In this document: positions 35,965-45,295 of the stretch, piece after piece
Layout: every line of letters begins with the position of its first letter
Position numbering within the stretch: position 1 is the stretch's first letter
DNA from: Deltaproteobacteria bacterium
GTDB taxonomy: Bacteria > Desulfobacterota > Syntrophia > Syntrophales > JACQWR01
Direction of reading: 5' to 3'
NCBI GenBank assembly: GCA_026388415.1
Contig: JAPLJV010000023.1
Span: 39,170-103,169, forward strand
DNA length: 64,000 bases
Notes under the pieces: model-generated
The model's input: only the letters and a program-made list of their open reading frames with translations
The model's database searches: none
What the model was told of the DNA's origin: nothing
Position numbers and translations under genes: made by a program

Positions 35965-36301
35965 CAAATTAATTCTCCTGGGTAAACCCCCGGCTCTGCC
36001 GGGGGGACTCCCAGACTTTGAGGGGCCAGCAATCGTAATACCTCCGGCTCTGCCGGAGGATACTTATTGGATTCCATTGTTTTCCAGATGAATAGTCAAT
36101 TTCAGGTAATACATAAAAGTTTGTGGGTCTCTGATAAAGTCAGCTCTGACGGATATGAGTAAAAAATTAGTTATAAATTGCTTTAACCAAGATTTTTAAG
36201 ATAATGCATATTTTCTTAAAAACCGATTAACAAGGTTCTTACTGATGTATGCGGACCCATATAGACAATGTTAGCCAGCACTATTTAGATCAAGAGGTAA
36301 T
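35965..36301. other. Intergenic region with two short palindromes
   Basis: CCCCCGGC-TCT-GCCGGGGG (35987-36005) and CCTCCGGC-TCT-GCCGGAGG (36041-36059) are two similar hairpins 36 bp apart, probably REP-like or terminators for the secreted-protein genes. The remaining 240 bp are A+T-rich and must hold the promoter of the HD-domain gene. Confidence 0.6.
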
Positions 36302-37705
36302 ATGAAGGACCTAACCCCACAGGCGTCGCTGACATTTTTTGAGCGGAACCTTCCAGACTATTTGTCAACAGATGATAAAATTAATGGTCTAATAGTAAAT
36401 TTGAAGGATTGCCTAAAAAAAGAAGGGGCTGCCGACTTCCATTCGAATGTGCTAAAGAGCGGTAAAAACTTAATTAAGCACATAATATTGAAATCTATTG
36501 AATTCTTGAGCGATGAAAGCGACTCGCCTAAGAACCGATCTATAAAAAATATTAGCGCATACATTGATACATTTACCGCATTTGAGGAGATGCTTTTTGG
36601 TCTAAAGCCAACATACAGAGATCATACACTTCACTCTCTTTGGGTCTATTTGTTTGGTCATGAATTCATAATGTGTATGGGTGGTTACGACGCCATTAAA
36701 ATAGCGGGGCAAGTTAACATTACCTATATAAGGGGCGGCGAACCTCTTTTTGTTTTAGGCACAAGGCCAATTTCAGTTAATAGAGCACACCTTGAAGCAA
36801 TGTGGGGAATGATTTCCATTCTTCATGACCTCGGATATCCCGTTGAAGCTTTCAGCAACAGACCACATGAAGTGTTCGGGCGGATACTTGAGCCATTTGC
36901 GATAGATTTCGGCTCTATTTTGCAGCTAGATATTGGCTCCCGTATTACTCTTTTACATCAAAGTCTTTGCGATTTACTTTCGACTATGTACAGACCTGAA
37001 GGTTTAACAGCTGAGGAAACCAAATATTTTGAAAAGGAGGCGGACGAAAGGGCTTCAAACGGCTTATTATATGTTGTTAGGGAACCAACTACTACTAAGG
37101 CTGAAGCAATAGAGATGGAATTCAGAATCGCTTCCGTGGATAAAACACATTCTGCTTGGAGTGCAATATTTGCGTTTAAGAATATCGCTTATTTGCACGA
37201 AAGTGACTATCATGGTGGTGGAAACCGTGATTATTTAAAGTTGTTGACCAAGAGAGATATTCTATATTCCATAGTGCATCATACTTCTGAGGAACCAAAG
37301 GATGAAGCGGTAAATCGTTTTCAGCTAATCTTACTTTTGATGGATGATATTGAGGAAACGATAAGATATAGTCGAGGCGGCACGGAGAGAGGAATGGTAT
37401 CAGATTACTGCGATGTGAAATGGGAAGTGAGTAAAACCGAAACGACAATTGCGTTAGACTACACAGGGTATAATTTGGAAGCCCAATCCAAATATAAGGA
37501 AATGGAAAACAAATACAAGGCCCAGATATCTAGAACTAATAACGATTCAGTATATGGATATATAATTAAGATTAGATTCATAGATGGGAAAAATCACTTT
37601 CAAAAAGATTTGAAACTATTTTTTTCTAAAGAGAAAGAAGGGATGGAAGACTCGGAAGCCATCCCCTCACTTGCCATCCCCGATAGTGTGGGAGCAACAG
37701 AATGA
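36302..37705 (+). CDS. HD-domain-like protein (putative metal phosphohydrolase)
   Basis: 467 residues, RBS AAGAGG. Histidine/aspartate spacing resembles an HD domain: YRDHTLHSLWVYLFGH, then SILHDLGYPVEAF, then YSIVHHTSEE and LLLMDDIEE. The N-terminal 100 residues and the last 110 residues are unrecognised. It overlaps the downstream AlbA_2-domain gene by 4 bp, so the two form a coupled pair. HD enzymes cleave nucleotides or cyclic nucleotides; an accessory defence role is plausible but unproven. Confidence 0.6.
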   Translation: MKDLTPQASLTFFERNLPDYLSTDDKINGLIVNLKDCLKKEGAADFHSNVLKSGKNLIKHIILKSIEFLSDESDSPKNRSIKNISAYIDTFTAFEEMLFGLKPTYRDHTLHSLWVYLFGHEFIMCMGGYDAIKIAGQVNITYIRGGEPLFVLGTRPISVNRAHLEAMWGMISILHDLGYPVEAFSNRPHEVFGRILEPFAIDFGSILQLDIGSRITLLHQSLCDLLSTMYRPEGLTAEETKYFEKEADERASNGLLYVVREPTTTKAEAIEMEFRIASVDKTHSAWSAIFAFKNIAYLHESDYHGGGNRDYLKLLTKRDILYSIVHHTSEEPKDEAVNRFQLILLLMDDIEETIRYSRGGTERGMVSDYCDVKWEVSKTETTIALDYTGYNLEAQSKYKEMENKYKAQISRTNNDSVYGYIIKIRFIDGKNHFQKDLKLFFSKEKEGMEDSEAIPSLAIPDSVGATE

Positions 37706-38895
37706 TTAATCTTCCCATAGACGACATTATAAAGGCTGATATTGATGAATTAGCCATCAACAAAACTACAGAAACAAAGACACTGGAGTACAAAGAAGAT
37801 ATGCCTGGCGGCACCGATGGACAAATTAAAGAATTCCTGGCTGATGTTTCATCATTTGCCAATGCAGCGGGAGGAGATATTATCTATGGAGTAAAGGAGG
37901 AGAGAGACGGAGAAAATAGGAAGACTGGCAAGCCGGAGGCAGTTGTCGGCATTGAAAATATAACTGGTGATGGGGCTAAATTGAGATTTGAAAACATCAT
38001 CAGAGATGGGTTGTCACCACGACTTAAGGTTCAGATTAAATGCATAGATGGATTTCCAAAAGGTCCGGTAATTATTCTCCGTATACCACAAAGTTTCTCC
38101 GCACCGCACATGATAGGTAAAGGCGACTCCCGGTTTTATTCCCGAAACTCTGCGGGGAAATATCCCCTTGATGTGGGAGAAATACGGTCAGTTTTTCTCG
38201 CATCGGAAGCGCTGCCTGAAAAGATTAAGCGGTTTCGTGAGCAAAGGCTTGCTGAAATTACAGCCGATCAAACCCCCGTCCAACTGTTATCAAGACTGCG
38301 GTTTGTACTGCATGTAATTCCCGTTTCTGCATTTCTGTATGGGGCGAATAACCCTGAAGTAGTGTTCTCTGTGGATGTCAAGAATAGAGTCCAGCAAGCG
38401 GCATCGGAATCTCATTTTCGTAACAACATTGATGGTTATATCGGTTACTATGGGGAAATAAATGGGAAATGTGAATCTTATTTGCAAATCTATAGAAGTG
38501 GTATAATTGAATATGTCAATTGCAATCAGCTCACCTCGAAACAGTCGTCTGATTATATTCCAAGTGTCGCTTATGAGCGTGAAATAATTCGGAAGGTTGA
38601 AAAATATCTTGAGTTGATGAAGTATTTGAATATAGAAACCCCAATTTTAATCATGATAAGTCTTTTGGCTGTTAAGGGAGTCAAAATGGGTATGTCCAAC
38701 ATTTATTCGTATGATTCGAGTGAATGTATTGACAGAGATTCGATTATCCTTCCTGACATATTATTGGAAGATTATGCCGTCAAGGCAGAGACTGTCTTAA
38801 AAACAGCTTTTGATGCAATTTGGCAGGCATGTGGCTTTGACTGTTCTCGAAACTATGATGAACAAGGTAACTGGAGGCCTCATACGGATAGATAA
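37702..38895 (+). CDS. AlbA_2 (Schlafen-like) putative nucleic-acid-binding protein
   Basis: 397 residues. The N-terminal 160 residues are an AlbA_2 domain: ETKTLEYKEDMPGG, ADVSSFANAAGGDIIYGVKE, and SRFYSRNSAGKYPLDVGEIR. The C-terminal 230 residues are unrecognised. AlbA_2/Schlafen-like proteins occur as regulators and as RNA- or tRNA-targeting defence factors. Translation is coupled (ATGA) to the HD protein. Confidence 0.8.
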   Translation: MINLPIDDIIKADIDELAINKTTETKTLEYKEDMPGGTDGQIKEFLADVSSFANAAGGDIIYGVKEERDGENRKTGKPEAVVGIENITGDGAKLRFENIIRDGLSPRLKVQIKCIDGFPKGPVIILRIPQSFSAPHMIGKGDSRFYSRNSAGKYPLDVGEIRSVFLASEALPEKIKRFREQRLAEITADQTPVQLLSRLRFVLHVIPVSAFLYGANNPEVVFSVDVKNRVQQAASESHFRNNIDGYIGYYGEINGKCESYLQIYRSGIIEYVNCNQLTSKQSSDYIPSVAYEREIIRKVEKYLELMKYLNIETPILIMISLLAVKGVKMGMSNIYSYDSSECIDRDSIILPDILLEDYAVKAETVLKTAFDAIWQACGFDCSRNYDEQGNWRPHTDR

Positions 38896-39074
38896 CAACG
38901 GATGGTGGTAGGGATAGGGTTAACTTTTTGTCAAATCGAATGTTTCAAACGGTATCCTGCACCCTTGTTAGATCATGGGGATTAAGGATTTTGAGATAGC
39001 GCACAAAATCAAATGTCCGTGGAAAAACGAGTATTTTTAAGAAATCGTGTATTTTCTTAAAGATCGGGATTTCG

Positions 39075-39812
39075 CTAATTGAACGAGGCTCTACCAAGCT
39101 TAGCAATTTTTAAAACTTCCTTAACCAGATCAATATTAATATCTCTCCCTGTAAGGGATGAATAGGAATTTACCAGACCTAAAAGACCTATCAATTCTCC
39201 GACATTAGATTTGACGTGCCGTGCAATATAATTAGAGATTTTATTGGACATGGGAATGTTACTTTCTTGTATTAGATTCTTGACAATGGCAAGCCTCGTT
39301 TCTATTTCCGGCGGCTGAATATCGATGATCAAACCACGTTCATATCTGGCACGCAATCGTCTTTCCAGTTTAGCTATATCTTTCGGAAATTTGTCACTGG
39401 CTATAACAATTTGTTTTTCTGAATCCTGTAACATATTGAATACATGGAAAAACTCTTCCTTGGTTTTTTCCTTTCCAGCCAAAATATGGAGGCCGTCGAA
39501 AAGCAGAAAGTCGATATTGTCATATTTTTCTCTGAACTTTTTCATAAGGTCATAGCGAATGGCGTAAATCAGCTCATCCATAAATTCCTCGCCTGAAATA
39601 TACTGAATATTTAACTCGGGATGGACTGATGCAGTGAGTAGCCTAATGGCGTGCAGCAAATGAGTTTTCCCAAGGCCGTAGCCGCCATATATGAACAGAG
39701 GGTTATATTTTTCAGCGGGTTGCTCGGCTACTGCAAGGGAAGCAGCATGGGCAAGCTGATTAGAAGGTCCGACAACAAACCGATCAAATGTATACTTATT
39801 CAAAGATGTCAT
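39075..39812 (-). CDS. DnaA-like AAA+ ATPase lacking DnaA domains I, II and IV (Hda-sized)
   Basis: 245 residues. Begins directly with the DnaA domain III entry motif (YTFDRFVVGPSNQLAHAA). Walker A GGYGLGKTHLLHAI, a Walker B-like FLLFDGLHIL and the arginine-finger box LRARYERGL are conserved. The N-terminal oligomerisation domain and the C-terminal DnaA-box-binding domain are absent. Size and layout recall Hda, but sequence is closer to DnaA. It may modulate host DnaA or load the element's replication machinery. It follows the tandem-AAA gene in the same orientation. Confidence 0.85.
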   Translation of the reverse strand: MTSLNKYTFDRFVVGPSNQLAHAASLAVAEQPAEKYNPLFIYGGYGLGKTHLLHAIRLLTASVHPELNIQYISGEEFMDELIYAIRYDLMKKFREKYDNIDFLLFDGLHILAGKEKTKEEFFHVFNMLQDSEKQIVIASDKFPKDIAKLERRLRARYERGLIIDIQPPEIETRLAIVKNLIQESNIPMSNKISNYIARHVKSNVGELIGLLGLVNSYSSLTGRDINIDLVKEVLKIAKLGRASFN

Positions 39813-39858
39813 CTTGTAACTACCTAAATTTTAATAGGATAACTGGAATATCTCAAAT

Positions 39859-42090
39859 TCAATTCAGAAAACCGATTCTGTTATGTCCACGGTGAGCATC
39901 CTTTATCCGTGATTCTTCAAGAAGGGCCTTGATCATCGCTTCTGGAGTAATATCGACTCCCGGTAGAATAGCATATCGGTCTTTGACAATCCGGAAATCA
40001 CCCGGTGCCAGGTCTTTGATACCACGTAGGTCATTTTCCGATGTTTGCTTTAACTGCTCTTTTGCAATCCTTGATAAGAGCTTTCGGAAGAAAATGACAT
40101 TTCCCTCCGGTGTCAGATAATTGAACTGAAACTTGTGGTTGAATCTACGTAAAGAGGCATTGTCAAGGCCGGTCATCCGGTTAGTCGTGCAAATCAGTAT
40201 TCCATTATATCTTTCCATCTGGGTCAGAAATTCATTGGTGGCGCTTATTTCCCAAGACCGTTGGGCCATGTCTCGATTGAAAAGAAATGTGTCTGCTTCA
40301 TCAAATACCAATACTGCTTGGTCACGTTCCGCTTCATCAAATGCCTTTTTAAGGTTCTTTTCTGTCTGGCCAACATAGCAATCTACGATGTCACTGGCTC
40401 GTTTACAGATGATTTCCCGATTCAGATCATGAGCAATATATCTGGCAAGCTCGCTTTTGCCTGTCCCTGGAGGGCCATAAAACAACAGATTCATATTCCG
40501 GTTTTCTGACAATTTTGTTTTCCTCAGATATTCATCGAAAGCGTGGAGATCCCTCATAAGCAATTTGAGATCACCTTTTATATTCAGGCCGTCGAGAGAA
40601 TAATCCTTTTCGATGGGATTCTTTTTCTTCTTTTTTCCCCCTCCCCGCAAAAGCCTTTCATGGGCGTCAATGGCCAGAATGACGGCATTGCTGAAATCTT
40701 CTTTTGATTTCAGTTTCATTTCCTTGGCCTTCCTGACCGCAAGATCAATGACACCGGCGCTTACCTCATACTGTTTAGCGAAAGTCTCTATTTGTAGTTG
40801 ATTGAAAAAACGCACTGCCCTGTTCTTTTCCAGAATTCGTTGCCAAACCCTGATCCTCTGTTGCCTGTTCAAGTTTTGAAAATGGAGGCTGTACGAAAAG
40901 CGTCTAAGAACGGATTCCTCGATACTGTCAAGGTCATTGGTAATCCAGATCATTCTTGTTCCCGGCTCTTCCAATATCTTATTCAGCCACCCTTTATCTT
41001 GGGTCTCACCACGTTTAAACCAAGAATTCTGAGTATTGATAACGTTATCCGCTTCATCGACAATAATCAGCGATCCGTCGCCTTTGTTTGTCATTTGCAG
41101 ACAGGCAACAATAGCGTTGCGGCGGTTCAAGACCTGATTTGTTTCATCTTGAACAATTTGGTACGTGGGAACTTTCATGCTCTGAGCCAATCCATAGGCA
41201 TAAGAGGTCTTTCCTGTACCAGGATTGCCGTAAAGAAGAATATGCGTGGATGTTACCGTTTTGTCCTTTAGTAGCTTGATTATCTGAGCAGTCTCCTTTG
41301 GGTCAACGTAATGATACTCCAACGGGATGGATTGCTTCGGTATTCCGGCATAAAACTTCTTCGTCAACTTTTCAGATGCAGGATTCTCCAGATAATTCAA
41401 GAAATCACTCTGACAATCAATGCCATACATGCTGTTTGTTAAGATTTCCAATTTACTCAGTGTGCCCGACAACGCAGCGGTTAACTCACTGTAATTGATA
41501 TCCAGAACAGCCAGTAATTGACGGCGGCGGGAAATAGTATGTAATTTCAGATGATCTATAAAGAGATCGTTCGCTCTTTCCCACCTGTTGGAGCAAATGA
41601 AAAAGAACCAGCATAACTTCTTTTCAGGCTCAGTCAGTTGAAATATTCGGCACATGGCCTCCATAGCCTTTTCCATCTCACTTTGACCTCGATATGAGAG
41701 GCAATTGTATTTAACTTCAAGTGAGGTCACACAAAAATCTATGACCTTCTGTATTTTTCTTTGGGGAAGTTTTTCCATCATATCACCGGAATTCCTTGGA
41801 TAACTATCCGGCTCAGTCATGCACTCCAAAATTTCTTCACTGAGTGCGGCCTTCTCGTTCTGAGGCATCTGCTGAATTATGAATTGAACTATTGCCTTGC
41901 TTTCCTCTGGTATCAGCCAGTGAATAAATTTGAGCGTCTCAAAATCAAGTTTTGAAAGAAAAGGTCTCAGTCTGAACAGATAGGCTATGGATTGCCTAAA
42001 AACAAAAGCCTCATTCTTGTCGATGCCAAATGCATGGCTGGTATGGTTTAAGCTCGTTGTACTCTGGTACTTGCGATGTCGTGTTGTCAT
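39859..42090 (-). CDS. Tandem AAA+ ATPase with large helical N-terminal domain
   Basis: 743 residues from the ATG at 42090 (AAGGAAG upstream). The N-terminal region of about 280 residues is helical and unrecognised. The first AAA+ module (about 285-455) has GNPGTGKTSYAYGLA and GSLIIVDEADNVI. The second (about 525-690) has GPPGTGKSELARYIA, AVLVFDEADTFLF and a CTTN sensor. A Lys-rich linker (GGGKKKKKN) separates them. Two active-looking ATPase centres suggest a remodelling machine. It lies between the DnaA-like and the C45-type hydrolase genes in one minus-strand operon. Confidence 0.85.
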   Translation of the reverse strand: MTTRHRKYQSTTSLNHTSHAFGIDKNEAFVFRQSIAYLFRLRPFLSKLDFETLKFIHWLIPEESKAIVQFIIQQMPQNEKAALSEEILECMTEPDSYPRNSGDMMEKLPQRKIQKVIDFCVTSLEVKYNCLSYRGQSEMEKAMEAMCRIFQLTEPEKKLCWFFFICSNRWERANDLFIDHLKLHTISRRRQLLAVLDINYSELTAALSGTLSKLEILTNSMYGIDCQSDFLNYLENPASEKLTKKFYAGIPKQSIPLEYHYVDPKETAQIIKLLKDKTVTSTHILLYGNPGTGKTSYAYGLAQSMKVPTYQIVQDETNQVLNRRNAIVACLQMTNKGDGSLIIVDEADNVINTQNSWFKRGETQDKGWLNKILEEPGTRMIWITNDLDSIEESVLRRFSYSLHFQNLNRQQRIRVWQRILEKNRAVRFFNQLQIETFAKQYEVSAGVIDLAVRKAKEMKLKSKEDFSNAVILAIDAHERLLRGGGKKKKKNPIEKDYSLDGLNIKGDLKLLMRDLHAFDEYLRKTKLSENRNMNLLFYGPPGTGKSELARYIAHDLNREIICKRASDIVDCYVGQTEKNLKKAFDEAERDQAVLVFDEADTFLFNRDMAQRSWEISATNEFLTQMERYNGILICTTNRMTGLDNASLRRFNHKFQFNYLTPEGNVIFFRKLLSRIAKEQLKQTSENDLRGIKDLAPGDFRIVKDRYAILPGVDITPEAMIKALLEESRIKDAHRGHNRIGFLN

Positions 42091-42104
42091 TTTCAAGTCT
42101 TCCT

Positions 42105-43217
42105 TTATGATTTTATAGAGTATGGTCCGATAACATCAATCTCACCGTTAAAATAGTTATCTGCGTCACCGATCACTTCCAAATTATTGATCTTGAAAAG
42201 GATAGTGGCGGCAGTCGTTCTCTTCAAAGCTTTGCTAGAGTTGCGAAGAGCCTGAAGGACTTTCCTGAGCCCTGTCGTGGAGCAGTCATTTTCAGATGCT
42301 TGCAGCGACCGGAGTTTGATCAACCTTCTCTCACTCTCATTCTGATATGCCTGATTACCCGTCCATGTTTTCGTTGACTGATCATGGTTTTGAAAATGAT
42401 TTGTGTGAAAGGCGATAGTTTTTTTAACGAGAACCCAGTTCGTTTGCGAATTTGGAGATAGGTACCCGAAGGCAATGGGGCAAAGTTGAGCTGACCAAAT
42501 GGATTTGTTGTCTATCACAAACCAGTGGTTTGGTAGGGTGCTGTGATGGGATCGCAATAAGCGCTTCACAGCCGGAATTCCATTCTGTTCCAGCATCAGC
42601 CGGGAGAGAACGGTCTTTGGAACTCGGCAGCGCAATGATCCACGGATACGTGCTTTCTGTTGCTTGTTCATTTTGATTGAGTTTCCGGTGAAAGCAAACG
42701 ACGGAGTCGCCCCAGCCGAACTACCGAATAATTGAAATGGATGGGAAACCGATAGGAAATCCTTGTTTCCTTGCTCGCTCTTAAGAAGCACTCGGGCAAA
42801 GCAGAGCGGGAACCGGAATTTGTCATCTTCCTCATTGTGGGCGAGTATAGTCTCACTTCCAAAACGGCAGGCAATGCTTGAACACCCAAATACCTCCTCA
42901 TCAACCTCACCAAGCAGCAAGCCAAATAATGTAGGAAATGTGGTGTGAATCTGCCCCTCATGATCATTGACGCCTTGGACCATACCGGAAAGCTCTTCAA
43001 CCAGGTCCGGGAAGTGCTCTAAAAAGTAACCTAAAAGTGGTTCATGCTCCTTATTCCAAGTATCGTTCAGCCACTTAATGTAAGGGTATTTCTCAAGAAA
43101 CTCACTGCCATCCGGCTCATCCGATAGGCTTTGTATTCTGGAAATCCAGTATTTCCCAAGTTGATATCCGATTTCAAAGTTCGTACCCTCAAATGTTAAC
43201 CAATTGTTGTCAGACAT
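42105..43217 (-). CDS. C45-type Ntn-hydrolase (acyltransferase/linear amide hydrolase family)
   Basis: 370 residues with GGGAGG upstream of the ATG. The region around FGCSSIACRFGSETILAHNEED matches the N-terminal-nucleophile site of C45-family (isopenicillin acyltransferase-like) proteins, where the Cys becomes the new N-terminus after self-cleavage. The preceding part (LVEELSGMVQGVN) is the usual propeptide side. It would cleave or form an amide bond; the substrate is unknown. It is the first gene of the operon with the tandem-AAA and DnaA-like ATPases, an unusual partnership. Confidence 0.75.
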   Translation of the reverse strand: MSDNNWLTFEGTNFEIGYQLGKYWISRIQSLSDEPDGSEFLEKYPYIKWLNDTWNKEHEPLLGYFLEHFPDLVEELSGMVQGVNDHEGQIHTTFPTLFGLLLGEVDEEVFGCSSIACRFGSETILAHNEEDDKFRFPLCFARVLLKSEQGNKDFLSVSHPFQLFGSSAGATPSFAFTGNSIKMNKQQKARIRGSLRCRVPKTVLSRLMLEQNGIPAVKRLLRSHHSTLPNHWFVIDNKSIWSAQLCPIAFGYLSPNSQTNWVLVKKTIAFHTNHFQNHDQSTKTWTGNQAYQNESERRLIKLRSLQASENDCSTTGLRKVLQALRNSSKALKRTTAATILFKINNLEVIGDADNYFNGEIDVIGPYSIKS

Positions 43218-43572
43218 TTTGCCTCCCTATTTTTCTTCCACCGACCAACGACCGGCCAGCAAGTTTTGCCTTTTCGAGCTTTTTAAAAGTCACGCTCATG
43301 CTCCATTACCTATCTTTCAAATATAGAATACCATCCGACCATTCCATATCGCGGTACGATTTCTACTTTTGGCATTGACGATAAGAAATCCCTCCCTTAT
43401 ACTGACTTTTAGATCCCGGTATTTTGATGCGCGGCGAAACAATATGTAACAAGCCCTCTTCAATACCGTTATTATTAACTTTATTATATCAATAAATAGA
43501 TTGAAATACAACATGTTATAATGATATCATTCCATGATACAGAACGTTTTAATTTATCGGGGAGGTGATTAC
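43218..43572. promoter_or_regulatory. Divergent control region with palindrome AATGATATCATT
   Basis: Separates the minus-strand C45/AAA operon from the plus-strand WYL regulator. A perfect 12-bp palindrome (43520-43531) overlaps a TATAAT (43517-43522) about 50 bp before the WYL start, a good candidate operator for autoregulation. No gene is visible in the 355 bp. Confidence 0.5.
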
Positions 43573-44580
43573 ATGGCAGGAAAAATAAACAGCTACAGAA
43601 CATACGGCGAGAAGCTTATTAGCCTCTTTGCGAGGCTCCTGTTCTCCGGGCAGAGTTATTCGCTGACAGAACTGTCCAAAATGTTGCATTGCTCCAAACA
43701 GACGGTCATGAGGCTTGTCAACGATATTCGCATGGCCTACGGTGTGGACATTGAGGAAAACATGAAAGGGAATAAAAAATATTATCGCATTGTGAAGCAA
43801 GGGAAAGCAGCGCCAGTGCTTCCCATCACCATGTCGGAACTCACAGCGTTACAGATGTGCAAGACCTTTACGGAACACCTGCTTGGTGATCCCCTCTATG
43901 ATGAAGCTACACGTGCTTTGGACAAAACCGTTCCTTTGGTCTCAGGGGATGGGAAATCGCCGTCTCGCCATTTTGCATCCTTCTGCACGGGAACGATTGA
44001 TTATACCCCCCACCAGGATAAAATAAGGACACTGATAGACGCAATGAACGCAAAGAAAGTATGCCGGATAACCTATCAGGCGGTCATGCAGAAGAAAGCA
44101 AAAACGTACCATGTGAAGCCCCTTAAAATCTTTTCTTACCGGGATACCGTCTATCTCCATGCAAGATTGGCCAAGGAACCAGGCAAAGCATACAGTGAGC
44201 CTGATTTCGACCCCATTCTCGCTATTCATCGGTTTAAAAAGGTGGAAATGACGGAACGTGCTTTTGAGTTTCCGGAGGACTACAAATTTGATGATGCTTT
44301 TGACAGAAATTTCGGTTTCATGAAGGATGATTGTTTCGATGCGATGGCTGAATTCACTGGCTGGGCAGCCGACTACGTGGCGGAAAGGACCTGGAGCCCC
44401 GATCAGAAAATTACCAAGATAGGCGACGATAAAATATCAATGACATTATCCGTGTCGTCAAGCGTGGAGTTCATTGCTTGGATACTGTCATTTGGAGGGC
44501 AAGCGAAAGTAATTGAACCGGAATGGCTGGTAGAGGAAACCGTACAGACAATAAAAGAGACCGCGTCATTATATGCGTAG
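43573..44580 (+). CDS. WYL-domain transcriptional regulator
   Basis: 335 residues from the ATG at 43573 (GGGGAGG upstream). The N-terminal HTH (YSLTELSKMLHCSKQTVMRLVNDIR) is followed by a WYL domain (about 160-255; KVCRITYQAVMQKKAKTYHVKPLKIFSYRDTVYL-like spacing) and a C-terminal WCX-like region. WYL proteins sense nucleic-acid ligands and often control defence or mobile-element genes. It is divergent from the C45/tandem-AAA/DnaA-like operon and probably controls it. Confidence 0.88.
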   Translation: MAGKINSYRTYGEKLISLFARLLFSGQSYSLTELSKMLHCSKQTVMRLVNDIRMAYGVDIEENMKGNKKYYRIVKQGKAAPVLPITMSELTALQMCKTFTEHLLGDPLYDEATRALDKTVPLVSGDGKSPSRHFASFCTGTIDYTPHQDKIRTLIDAMNAKKVCRITYQAVMQKKAKTYHVKPLKIFSYRDTVYLHARLAKEPGKAYSEPDFDPILAIHRFKKVEMTERAFEFPEDYKFDDAFDRNFGFMKDDCFDAMAEFTGWAADYVAERTWSPDQKITKIGDDKISMTLSVSSSVEFIAWILSFGGQAKVIEPEWLVEETVQTIKETASLYA

Positions 44581-44749
44581 ATTTGTCGTGACTGCTTACC
44601 GTATGCATCTATAAGCCGGTTATTATTTGCATTTACGCCTTATAAGTGATATTTTCAAAAGTGTTAGTGATTTCTGGTTTGTAATATATCAAGCATTTTC
44701 AGGTAAGCACGGTTATCAACGCAGCATTTTCAATGGGAGGGGGTAGATT

Positions 44750-45223
44750 ATGGCAAACAATGATTTTAGAATACAACTGGAAAAATTACTGAAAGAGCTA
44801 CTTTTGTTTCTGCGAGAAAAAAGCAACCCCATCGTGACGCGGATTAAAACACTGTCTCTGGAACGGGAAAAGGAACTACTGGAAAGAATCGAGATGCTTC
44901 AAGCTGATCTTATAAACGACGAGAAAGAATTCGATGAGACAATCGACAATCTCGAAACAATGGTCAAAGAAATGGATCAGACCAACAAAGCGACAATCAA
45001 GTTGAAGAACAAATTAGGCGTTATCAGAAAAAAAGTGAAAGAGAATTCGGTAAAAGTTCGCGGTAAGGCAATCAGTGCTGGTATTTGGAAAGCGAAACAT
45101 GACAACCTAATTGAAGTATTGGGTGATATATACGAAATATGCGAGACCAGTAGGTCTGAAAACATTGATTATTTGAAATCAAAGATAAAGAAAATCAGTA
45201 AGGAGTTTGTCGTCAGCAAGTAA
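44750..45223 (+). CDS. Coiled-coil protein of unknown function
   Basis: 157 residues with a strong GGGAGGGGG ribosome site. Residues 10-110 are long amphipathic helices rich in Lys/Glu/Leu (LEREKELLERIEMLQADL; KEFDETIDNLETMVKEMDQ). There are no cysteines beyond one near the end and no membrane segment. It lies 70 bp upstream of a degenerate FtsZ-like gene and may be its partner. Confidence 0.7.
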   Translation: MANNDFRIQLEKLLKELLLFLREKSNPIVTRIKTLSLEREKELLERIEMLQADLINDEKEFDETIDNLETMVKEMDQTNKATIKLKNKLGVIRKKVKENSVKVRGKAISAGIWKAKHDNLIEVLGDIYEICETSRSENIDYLKSKIKKISKEFVVSK

Positions 45224-45295
45224 TGTCGAATTCCAGGATATCGGTGAGGCTGTTACAAATAGTTATCGTAACACAAATGAGGTATGATTTGATTG

